Assembly (NCBI GenBank): GCA_017311315.1
Contig: CM029622.1
Location: 12,122,433 to 12,186,432 of the forward strand
DNA: 64,000 bases
Direction: 5' to 3'
Origin: Dendrocalamus latiflorus
Taxonomy: Eukaryota; Streptophyta; Magnoliopsida; Poales; Poaceae
Below the pieces are notes generated by a model. It saw only the letters and a program-made list of their open reading frames with translations. It was not told where the DNA came from and did no database searches. The position numbers and the translations under genes are program-made. Numbering within the stretch: the first letter of the stretch is position 1; every line of letters begins with the position of its first letter. Below, piece after piece: positions 26,055 through 34,965 of the stretch.

Positions 26055-26875
26055 AGTGCTACAGTACTCTTTTTGACTTCTCACACTCTACAACTGCTAT
26101 AGTGCTCTCTTCAATTTCTATCACTCTCCTGCTACTATAGTGCTCTTTACATATTACTTCTAATGCTCTTCGGCTGTTATAGTGCTATTTATGACTTCTA
26201 ACGCTCTTCAGTTGCTACAGTGCTGTTTACGACTTGTAACATTTTTTGGCTGCTACAATGCTCTTTACGACTTCTAACACTCTTCGACTGCTACAGTGCT
26301 TTTTACGACTTCTAACACTATTCGGCTGCTATAGTGCTATTTATGACTTCTAACGCTCTTCAGTTGCTACAATGCTGTTTACGATTCTAACACTCTTCGG
26401 TCGCAATAGTGCTCCTTACGACTTCTAACACTCTTCGACTGCTACAATGCTCTTTATGACTTCTAACACTATTCGGTTGCTATAGTGCTCTTTATGACTT
26501 GAAATGCTCTTCGGTCGCTACAGTGCCCTTTATGACTTCTAATGCTCTTCGGCCGCTATAGTGCTCTTTACGACTTCTAACACGGTTCGACCGCTACAAT
26601 GCTCTTTACGACTTCTAGCACTCCTCGGCTCCTGTAATGCTCTTCTGACTTCTAATACTCTTTAGCTGCTACAGTATTCTTCCGACTTCTAATAACCTTC
26701 GGCTGCTACAGAGTTCATCTGATTTCTAATACTCTTCAACTGCTATAGTGTTCTTCCAACTTCTAATACCCTTCAGCTACTACAGTGTTCTTCCGATATT
26801 TAATACCCTTCGGATGCTACAGTGTTCTTTCGACGTTTAATACCCTTCGGATTATACAATGTTCTTTATGGCTTC
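26055..26875. repeat. ~38-bp minisatellite, about 20 copies
   Basis: Tandem units close to CTCTTCGGCTGCTACAGTGC followed by TCTTTACGACTTCTAACA, period 36-39 bp, strongly diverged (T/C and A/G changes dominate) and decaying toward the right end. The array lies within block B. There is no reading frame across it. Confidence 0.9.
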
Positions 26876-27025
26876 TACTACTTTAGTTCTCTTTTTGACT
26901 TTGACTACTTCAGTTCTTTTTTTGACTTCAACTCGACTTTGACTACTTTAGTTCTTTTTTCGACTTCGACTACTTTATTTCTCTTTTTGACTTTGACTAC
27001 TTCAGTTCTTTTTCTTGACTTGTGG
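26876..27025. repeat. ~27-bp repeats adjoining the minisatellite
   Basis: Units close to ACTTTAGTTCTCTTTTTGAC then TTTGACT, about five copies. They appear to derive from the tail of the 38-bp unit by loss of the 'gctgctacagtg' half. Confidence 0.75.
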
Positions 27026-29589
27026 GTGGAATGTGAGGCGCAGAAGAAGACAAGGGGAAGAGGTGCGTCAGGTTGAGGTGTGGTTAGGCGGGGGTTGGTA
27101 GCAACAGAGAGGAATTGTGGGTGTGGCCTTAGAAACTAGGGGTAGCACGACCATGGCGGAGCTGGCGCAGTCGTGCGGAGGTGGAAGATGAACTCTGCGA
27201 GTGGGCCACACTTGGTAGTGAGATAGTGTGGATTATTGTATACATTTTTTTAGAATTTTACCTTCTCTTGATTTTTCTAGAAAAATCTGAGAATGCCTCT
27301 ATTCGAATCTAAATACACTTATTTGATTTAAACAATGTTAGATCTTGCTTTAATATTTATTTTGTGCCAAGATTATACTTGTGAGCTTTCAGGATAGTTT
27401 CCACCATACTTTCTCTTATGCCACTTTTCACTATCTTTTCTAACATTTGATTTGGATTCAATTTGATTTATATTTTATGCACTTTTGATTTTTGAAAATC
27501 AAATTTTCCAAAGGAACTCCAATAAAGAGCCAAGGAAACAAAATGCCCTAGAATTTGGGATGTTACACCTGACTTAACAAAAGCCTAGAATATCACTTAC
27601 AACTACGATTACTTTCAATTTTAACCATTAAATAAGAATTGCCATCAACTAGACTTCAATTACAATTCCACAACATAATCATAAACATATCAATAATAAA
27701 AGGATTAACAAATGATATTAAACGAGACGAACCAAATATAATTTTAATCAAAGGAAACTTGGACAAGTAGTGACAAGCTAATATTAATAAGTTCTATGGA
27801 AAATCATTATTCAAACTAAGATGACATGAATAATATCATTTATTTCTAATAATGAATGATTAGTCACTAAGTGAATAAAGAAACTCTAGCAGAGTAAGAT
27901 CAATCATGTACTACTTTCCATCCATGCATGTCGTCATCAATGATCACCTAAAGACAACAACAAAAGCAAGAGTGAGTTCATGACTCAGTAAATACATTAT
28001 AGAATAATAAATGACATAAAACATTGTACAAATATTCATATGAATTTACAACTATCTCAATATTTGACATATTTCTTCTCATTAAATTCCCCACACACAT
28101 CTTATCATCTCATTTATCTTTTCATGAACGCAAATGCACATGTCTCCACTTCTCTTTGCTTATATCGATACAGCAGAGTGTTCAGTCATTGATGAACAAC
28201 TCTTGCGCTGTCCTTTTTCATAAAGGGTATCAACTCCACTCTTGTGGAGTGCCTACAAAAGTAGGTGTTTCTTCACTTCTGTAGAGTGCCTACCAAAGTA
28301 GGTTTTTCTCTACTCACTCCCATGGGTCGCCCACACAAAGCAGGCTCTAGAGGGTCACACAGGTCGACACCTCTTTACAACATGAATGCTCAACATGCAA
28401 TGCAATGATTATTTCATTCATTAGTCAATTATCAACATTAACCACTTGATAACCCCATCATTTATCCATAATCATCATCATCATCATCACCATTTAAACC
28501 ATAATCACGTGAGCATTATATAAAATTAAGTATAAATATATGAATCAGCATGTCAAGTATTTATTTAACATAACTACAAGAGCAAACCACTGGTCATGCA
28601 GATCATGACATTATGTCAAATAGTAGACTTGCAATTGACATAACTCCCAGATTACTGAGACAACTATTGCGGTTTAATACTTGTTGGAAAGATAATAAAA
28701 TTATCTACAACTCTGTAGTTCACAATATTTGCAGATTAAGGCTGCACAGTAGCCAAAATCACCGTGAAAAACACTGCCTATAAACCAATCAGTAAACTGA
28801 GGCTCTGGAGTAAGTCCTAATCGCAAAACCCATAAATACTCTCTCTAATCTCTGCTCTAAACCTGATCTATTTGATGAAATTGTAACACCCCAGCCAATC
28901 ATTGACCTGGAATGCTACCAAACTAGTAATGTAACAAGGAAAAACTAAATATGTCTCACAAAATTTCGGCAGAATCTCCCCTGAATAGTTATCTATGCCA
29001 GAGGTTTCAACAAGCAGATTTAAATAGAATAGATATCCAACAGGCATTTCGACCAAGACTAAACAAAATGGACCATAAGTGACTAGGACATTCATAGGTC
29101 TAGCATCATGATAAAGAACAAGAACACCATAAATATACTATTCATTTATTACAGTTTAATTTCAGCAAGCAATGATCATAGAGATGCTTAAAGTAATTCA
29201 TTCTTCTACTATTTAATTTCTTCCTTTCTTGCCATTATGAATTGATCGTGCAATGTGCAACAAGACCAATCCTTCCTTTTCTCCATGCATACCGATTTCA
29301 TAAAGGTACCTAAAACACAACAAACAACAAGGGTGAGTCCAACGACTCAGCAAATATAACAAAGGGTAACAAGAACATACATGAACACCATTTAATAAGA
29401 ACACCCAACAATTACTTATATAAACCATGCTATGCAGTATGATCAACAATATCCTTATCTCTTTCTCTTTTGCATTTTACCGGTAATGCAAAGTGCGCAT
29501 CCGTCGATGCACACCCATGCCTGTACCATCTGGTACAGGGACCAATTGCCCATACTCCGCAAGTATGGGGACCTTTAGCCCGTCATCAA

Positions 29590-30003
29590 TGTAAACAGAG
29601 AAACAGGAGAATATGTGCCCAGAATTTCATAACAGAGCAGAGCACGCCCAGAAAACTGAACCGAGCGAGTACTGTTGTTCTTACGGCAAAGTACTGAATT
29701 TTGGTGGAAAGTTCAGAGAACAAATTCTCTCAATTGTATTACTGAATGTCTCGACAAAACTGATCTGAATACTTTCAGAATACATGCATGATTACAACTG
29801 AATGCCAAATGCTCTAGCTACTAAATCGGATCACAGATCCATATAAAACGGAAATACTGAATGCGTGCAAACTGCACATTATTGACTCACTCCCATGCTC
29901 AGTGCGCTTACTGTGCCACTTCCTGCATGTTGACTGAAAAACAACCACACTGCTAACACTTGCAGACTTGCTCCAACGGCTCAAAACAGAATTAAGTCCA
30001 ACA
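29590..30003 (-). repeat. 3' LTR of Copia E
   Basis: 414 bp, pair of 34552-34965. Preceded on the minus strand by the PPT GGGAGGAGAA. The four differences seen from the other LTR include one T/C, in the ATGTGCCC / ATGCGCCC stretch, and one CATAAC / CAGAAC. Confidence 0.96.
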
Positions 30004-30012
30004 TTCTCCTCC

Positions 30013-33000
30013 CTAATTCTGGTTTGGGCCAAGATCACGAACACCGAGCAAATGTCGCATTGTCGCCAACTTCACTGCCGGCAACGATTTTGTCAAAGCG
30101 TCAGCTCTCTGTTCTTCAGTGCAAACTCGCTGGACCTCAATCCGTCCTCCTTCAATGCACTCTCTAATAAAGTGATATTTGGTGTCAATATGTTTACTTC
30201 TCCCATGAAAAACTGGATTCTTCATGAGCGCAATAGCTGAATTGTTGTCAACAAATATCCTCACTGTTTTTGGCTCTTCTCCAGTGATTTCTCCAAGCAA
30301 ACTCCTCAACCAAAGTGCTTGCGCAGCTGCTGCCGTTGCCGCCATAAATTCAGCTTCGCAAGATGAAAGCGCCACCGTTTTTTGCTTTTGTGAGCACCAA
30401 GACACCAAGCTGTCATTGATGTAGAAAGCCATTCCACCCGTGCTCTTCCTATCATCAAGATCTCCCGCTAAATCACTATCAGTGTAACCTGTGAGCACCT
30501 CCTTTGCTCCTCCTCGCCTATACACTAGCCCAAAATCTGTGGTACCCTTTAGATACCGAAAAATTTGCTTCACAACTTTATAGTGCCTCATTGTTGGCCT
30601 CTCCATATATCTGCTAGCTACTCCAACAGCAAAAGAGAGATCTGGGCGAGTATGTAACAAGTACCTGAGGCAACCAATCATGCGCCTATACTCAGTTGCA
30701 TCAATAGGCTGGCCATCAGCATCCTTGTGCAATTGTGCTCTCTGCTCCATGGGGTATTTTGTGGAGTTACAATCCATCATGCCAAACTGCAGCAATACTT
30801 TCTTTGCATAGCCTGCCTGTTTGAGTGTGAAATGAGACTCTTGCTGTGACACCTCAATCCCAATATAATAAGACAACAACCCCAAGTCACTCATCTCAAA
30901 CTCAGCTGTCATCTTCTTCTTGAAAACTGCAATTTCCTTTTGATCACCTCCTGCGACAATAAGATCGTCAACATATACCCCAATTACAACTGCTGCCCTT
31001 CCTTCTCCCCTTGTGTATAAGGCATGTTCTTGCACACATCTCCTGAAACCGATCTTCTTTAAGCTTCTATCCAGCTTAATGTTCCACGCCCGCGGCGCTT
31101 GTCGAAGACCATAAAGAGCCTTGCTCAATTTGAGCACACAATGCTCTTTGTTTTTCACAACAAATCCTTCCAGCGGCGACACATACACTTCCTCTTCAAG
31201 CTCGCCATTCAGAAAGGCAGTCTTGACGTCAAGGTGATGAACCTCCCAACCACGGTTTGCAGCTATTGCAAGAATCATACGCACTGTGTCCAACCTTGCA
31301 ACTGGCGCAAACACCTCTTCGAAATCAACTCCTTGTCGCTGCACATATCCTTTTGCCACTAATCTTGCCTTGTGCTTAATCACTTCACCTTCCGAGCTCT
31401 TCTTCAATTTAAAAACCCATTTAAGCCCTATGGGTTTGTGTCCAGCAGGTAGTGTTGTCAATCTCCATGTTGCATTCTTCTCAATTGATTCCATTTCTCT
31501 CATCATGGCCTCCTCCCATTCTGGATTCCCTGCTGCTTCTCTGTAACAAGATGGTTCTTGTGTTTCTGCAAGCAGTGCCTCACCATCTGAGTCATAGTTG
31601 AGTGCAACTTCATTTGTATTCTGATATACATCGTGCAGACTGCGGTATCGGTGTGGGCCTTCATCCGAGCTGCAAATATTTGTCAAACCGTGGACAGCCT
31701 CCTCCTCTTCAAGCTCATTTGTTGTCATTTCTGTTGACTGCATACGCACAGGAGTACGTGGAGTTGTCGGCGTCGTCCCCGTCACTCGCCCTGTACGCGC
31801 AGCCGCCCGCGCCCTGGTCAGCACGCCTGGAGGTGATGCTGCAGCTGGCGCGCCTCCACTCTCTGGACTCGCTGGTACACTCCTGGGCTGAAATTCGGCA
31901 GAAGCTTGCTGCGGTCCCGGCGAGTCTGCTGTACCTTCAGCGGTAGTCCACACCGAGGGGCTCGACTGTATATCCTCTTCAACCGAAAAATCTGAATGTT
32001 CTCCAGTGCCTGCACCTGCAGCCCAACTCCATTGCAGATTTTCTTCAAATTTAACATCCCGACTCACAACAATTTTGCCGTGGCGAGGGTCGAACAGCCG
32101 ATGTGCTTTACACCCATCCTCGACACCAAAGTACACCATCTGTTGGCTTCGGTCGTCGAGCTTCTTCAAGTGTGGTGCCGTCGTCTTGACATGCGCCGTG
32201 CATCCGAACACTCGAAGGTGCGCCAAGTGCGGCTTCCTCCCGTTCCAAGCCTCAAATGGGGTGCGCTCACCCATTGACTTGGTCGGCAAGCGGTTCAACA
32301 GGTATACCGCGTGTCGCACCGCCTCGCCCCAGAACCTCGCTGGTACATTCATGCTTTTGAGTAGAGACCGAGCCATTGCCATGACTGTCCTATTTCTGCG
32401 CTCAACCACGCCATTTTGCTGCGGCGTGTATGGCGCAGTGAAGTGCCTCTGGATGCCAGCCTCTTCACAGACCTTGGCAAACACCGCGGACAAGAACTCG
32501 CCACCACGGTCTGATCGCAGCGTCTTGATGCGGCGTCCGCTAATGTTTTCAGCTAGAGTCTTGAACTTGACAAACTCTGTACATGTTTGATCTTTTGTTT
32601 TCAACATAAACACCCACATCCATCTTGAAGCATCATCTACAACAAGCATAAAATACTTGTTACCAGCAATTGTTGGTGGAGTAATCGGGCCGCAGAGGTC
32701 GATATGCAGCAACTCGAGCGGCTCCTCGGCCCGAAATTGCGTCATCTGTGGGAATGGACTTCGGACTTGCTTCGCCACCAAACACCCATGGCATAGCTGA
32801 TTTGGGTGTGTGATCAACGGCACTCCTTCTGCCATATTCTTCTCAACTAGCATCTTCATTGCCTGGAAGTTTGCATGGCCCAAGCGCGCATGCCAGAGCC
32901 AAGCTGGGTCTTCCAAACTTGCTAGGAGACACACTGGTTTTGCCACCTGCAGCGTGATGCGGTACAGCCGGTTCTGTGAACGCTTCACATTCATGATCAG

Positions 33001-33780
33001 CCTTGGAGGACTTTGATCAAACACCTTGAGCTCGCTGCCTTCCATCACTACCTTATAGCCGATCTCAGTGAGTTGTCCCAGGCTCACAAGATTGCTACGA
33101 AATCTTGGAATGAAATAGACTTCTTGGAGTAACCACTGATCACCATTCTTGCAATCAAAAAGTATGGAACCCTTTCCCATGATCTGCACAGTGGAGTCAT
33201 CCCCAAATCTCACCTTTCCTGTAATGGATTCATCCAGCTCCCGAAACTTGCCTCGATCTCCGGACATGTGGTTGCTGGCGCCGTTGTCGAGGTACCAGAC
33301 ATCACCTGCATTAACCCCTTCTCCGGCCAGATGAAGTTCCGGCCGCACATACTCTTCATTGAGGAAGACAACATCCTGGGCTCCCCTCTTTGCTTGCACG
33401 AGTGACTTGTTTAGGGAAATAGCATCCAGACCTCCCATATGTGCTTGCCTGAGTGACTTATTCTGGAAGACAGTAGCTTGGCTTTTCTCCTGCGCTTGCT
33501 TGAGCGGTTCATTAAGAATAACTGCGCCTTGGTGTTGCTCCCGCGCCGGCTCCTCCAACACGGCGAGCAGCAACGCCGGTTTGACGTCGTCGGTCCGGGC
33601 GTGATGTGCTTCCTCTTCCCTCTTTGGCTGCTTGCATTGGCTTGCATAATGGCCCATTGTGCCACAGGCAAAGCATTTGATATGGCTTTTATCCCGTCTG
33701 TGCACAGAGCCAGTGGAGACCTCCTTGCCTGGTGTTATCCCGCGTCCTCCACGGCCTCGCCATTTTTTGCGACCACGCCC
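30013..33780 (-). CDS. pol: Copia E pol: protease, integrase, RT, RNase H
   Basis: The same frame as gag, resuming after the TGA at 33781-33783 and open to 30013 (over 1250 codons). Numbering from the GTG at 33705: zinc knuckle CFACGTMGHYASQC at 11-24; protease D-N-G-A-S-N-H at 140-146; pre-integrase H/C motif (LWHARLGH...CHGC) at about 270-308; integrase D336, D399, E435 (D-D-35-E); RT with LDVKTAF (D826) and YVDD (911-914); RNase H TDSDLAGD, E1117 and VDNN (D1153). All catalytic residues I can check are present. The product would copy and integrate the element's RNA-derived DNA. Between zinc knuckle and protease lie imperfect 17-residue repeats. It can only be made if the TGA is read through or if translation re-initiates. 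Confidence 0.93.
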   Translation of the reverse strand, partial: GRGRKKWRGRGGRGITPGKEVSTGSVHRRDKSHIKCFACGTMGHYASQCKQPKREEEAHHARTDDVKPALLLAVLEEPAREQHQGAVILNEPLKQAQEKSQATVFQNKSLRQAHMGGLDAISLNKSLVQAKRGAQDVVFLNEEYVRPELHLAGEGVNAGDVWYLDNGASNHMSGDRGKFRELDESITGKVRFGDDSTVQIMGKGSILFDCKNGDQWLLQEVYFIPRFRSNLVSLGQLTEIGYKVVMEGSELKVFDQSPPRLIMNVKRSQNRLYRITLQVAKPVCLLASLEDPAWLWHARLGHANFQAMKMLVEKNMAEGVPLITHPNQLCHGCLVAKQVRSPFPQMTQFRAEEPLELLHIDLCGPITPPTIAGNKYFMLVVDDASRWMWVFMLKTKDQTCTEFVKFKTLAENISGRRIKTLRSDRGGEFLSAVFAKVCEEAGIQRHFTAPYTPQQNGVVERRNRTVMAMARSLLKSMNVPARFWGEAVRHAVYLLNRLPTKSMGERTPFEAWNGRKPHLAHLRVFGCTAHVKTTAPHLKKLDDRSQQMVYFGVEDGCKAHRLFDPRHGKIVVSRDVKFEENLQWSWAAGAGTGEHSDFSVEEDIQSSPSVWTTAEGTADSPGPQQASAEFQPRSVPASPESGGAPAAASPPGVLTRARAAARTGRVTGTTPTTPRTPVRMQSTEMTTNELEEEEAVHGLTNICSSDEGPHRYRSLHDVYQNTNEVALNYDSDGEALLAETQEPSCYREAAGNPEWEEAMMREMESIEKNATWRLTTLPAGHKPIGLKWVFKLKKSSEGEVIKHKARLVAKGYVQRQGVDFEEVFAPVARLDTVRMILAIAANRGWEVHHLDVKTAFLNGELEEEVYVSPLEGFVVKNKEHCVLKLSKALYGLRQAPRAWNIKLDRSLKKIGFRRCVQEHALYTRGEGRAAVVIGVYVDDLIVAGGDQKEIAVFKKKMTAEFEMSDLGLLSYYIGIEVSQQESHFTLKQAGYAKKVLLQFGMMDCNSTKYPMEQRAQLHKDADGQPIDATEYRRMIGCLRYLLHTRPDLSFAVGVASRYMERPTMRHYKVVKQIFRYLKGTTDFGLVYRRGGAKEVLTGYTDSDLAGDLDDRKSTGGMAFYINDSLVSWCSQKQKTVALSSCEAEFMAATAAAAQALWLRSLLGEITGEEPKTVRIFVDNNSAIALMKNPVFHGRSKHIDTKYHFIRECIEGGRIEVQRVCTEEQRADALTKSLPAVKLATMRHLLGVRDLGPNQN

Positions 33781-34500
33781 TCAGCCGCGGCCACCAGAAT
33801 CAGGTGATTTGCCTCTCGCCGAGGACTCACCCACTGTCTTCTTGTGGTGCGCCTCCCACTCCGCCTGAGTGAGAAGGAGCTGGCCGTCTGCTCTCGCGCC
33901 GCCGGACGCACGTCGCGTGCGCTCCTCGTAGGCCTTCAGCCGGCCCACTGCCTCTTCGAACGCCAATGTGCGGAGGTCGTAGAATTGTTCAATGCCGGCG
34001 ATGACATTGAGGAACCGATCCGGCACACTGTCGAAGAGCTTCTTCACCAGGGCGGCGTCGTCGAGCGTGCCACCGAGGTTGTCGTACTTGACGGACATGG
34101 CCACGAGCTTGCCGGCGTACTGATCCAACGTCTCGTCCTCCTTCATGCGCAGCACGTCGAATTCGCTTTTCAACGTTTGCAGCCGTGCCTCCCTGACGCG
34201 CTCCGCGCCGACGAACCTCGTCTTGAGACAATGCCACACCTCCTTCGCCGTCTTCTTCTTTGCCACCTGCATGAGAAGGTCCTCCGGGAGAGCTTGAAGA
34301 AGGTGCGATCGCGCCTTCTTGTCCTTCCTCGTGTCGACGACCGCCCCGGCCGCCGGCTCGATCGCCTCCCACACGCCTTGGTCCTCCATCATCGCCTGAA
34401 CCCGGATCACCCAGCTGGTGTAGTTTGTCGCCGTCAACTGCGGGTACATGAACTGGCCTCCGCCGCTCTCCCGCGTGTTCTCTGCTGCGACGAGCGCCAT
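33781..34500 (-). CDS. gag: Copia E gag
   Basis: 239 codons from the first ATG, about 35 nt after the PBS. Residues about 15-200 are the plant Copia Gag (UBN2-type) domain with YTSWVIRVQAMMEDQGVW at 27-44, then 'RLQTLKSEFDVLRM' and 'LDQYAGKL'. The C-terminus is Gly/Arg-rich (GGRG) and stops at TGA 33783-33781. The downstream codons continue the same Gly/Arg-rich tract and the zinc knuckle in frame, so the natural protein is gag-pol fused and the stop cuts it before the RNA-binding knuckle. CGA to TGA is the simplest origin. Confidence 0.92.
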   Translation of the reverse strand: MALVAAENTRESGGGQFMYPQLTATNYTSWVIRVQAMMEDQGVWEAIEPAAGAVVDTRKDKKARSHLLQALPEDLLMQVAKKKTAKEVWHCLKTRFVGAERVREARLQTLKSEFDVLRMKEDETLDQYAGKLVAMSVKYDNLGGTLDDAALVKKLFDSVPDRFLNVIAGIEQFYDLRTLAFEEAVGRLKAYEERTRRASGGARADGQLLLTQAEWEAHHKKTVGESSARGKSPDSGGRG

Positions 34501-34534
34501 CCGGATTCAACAGGGCAAATGGGCGCTCTAACCT

Positions 34535-34551
34535 AACGCTCTGATACCAAA
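34535..34551 (-). promoter_or_regulatory. Primer binding site of Copia E
   Basis: Minus strand TTTGGTATCAGAGCG next to the LTR end at 34552, complementary to initiator methionine tRNA. Confidence 0.88.
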
Positions 34552-34965
34552 TGTAAACAGAGAAACAGGAGAATATGCGCCCAGAATTTCAGAACAGAGC
34601 AGAGCACGCCCAGAAAACTGAACCGAGCGAGTACTGTTGTTCTTACGGCAAAGTACTGAATTTTGGTGGAAAGTTCAGAGAACAAATTCTCTCAATTGTA
34701 TTACTGAATGTCTCGACAAAACTGATCTGAATACTTTCAGAATACATGCATGATTACAACTGAATGCCAAATGCTCTAGCTACTAAATCGGATCACAGAT
34801 CCATATAAAACGGAAATACTGAATGCGTGCAAACTGCACATTATTGACTCACTCCCATGCTCAGTGCGCTTACTGCGCCACTTCCTGCATGTTGACTAAA
34901 AAACAACCACACTGCTAACACTTGCAGACTTGCTCCAACGGCTCAAAACAGAATTAAGTCCAACA
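34552..34965 (-). repeat. 5' LTR of Copia E
   Basis: 414 bp, TG...CA. It drives transcription leftward into gag. Its sequence matches the other LTR except at four sites by eye. Confidence 0.96.

Larger units (their letters stand above)
22882..27567 (-). mobile_element. LTR-like block B at the left edge of the nest
   Basis: Starts TGTAATACGGGGGG directly at the Copia A break and ends GAATTTGGGATGTTACA. Read on the minus strand this is TGTAACATCCCAAATTC...TTACA, the usual frame of a grass gypsy LTR. No coding region, PBS or second LTR was seen, so it is probably a very long solo LTR (4.7 kb, itself holding repeats and small elements). Its left flank AGATT does not match its own right flank (CCTGA) but does match AGAGT at 49381, and its last bases overlap the first bases of element C. 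The boundary between B and C is unresolved. Confidence 0.5.
29590..34965 (-). mobile_element. Young, nearly intact Ty1/Copia element E
   Basis: 5376 bp, minus strand. Two 414-bp LTRs (29590-30003 and 34552-34965) start TGTAAACAGAG and end AAGTCCAACA in plus-strand reading. I count four differences between them, so the insertion is recent. PBS (minus TTTGGTATCAGAGCG) abuts the upstream LTR. PPT (GGGAGGAGAA) abuts the downstream LTR and overlaps the pol stop. Flanks ATCAA / TTCAA are a TSD with one mismatch. One long gag-pol frame fills the interior, broken by a single TGA. Confidence 0.95.

Noticed and set aside
26055..26875. CRISPR-like array (repeat period about 38 bp)
   Set aside because: There are no unique spacers between repeats; units are contiguous and diverged, and the window is plant DNA.
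30224..34536. Plus-strand ORFs across Copia E (up to 230 codons)
   Set aside because: Antisense shadows of the gag-pol frame; none has a recognisable domain.
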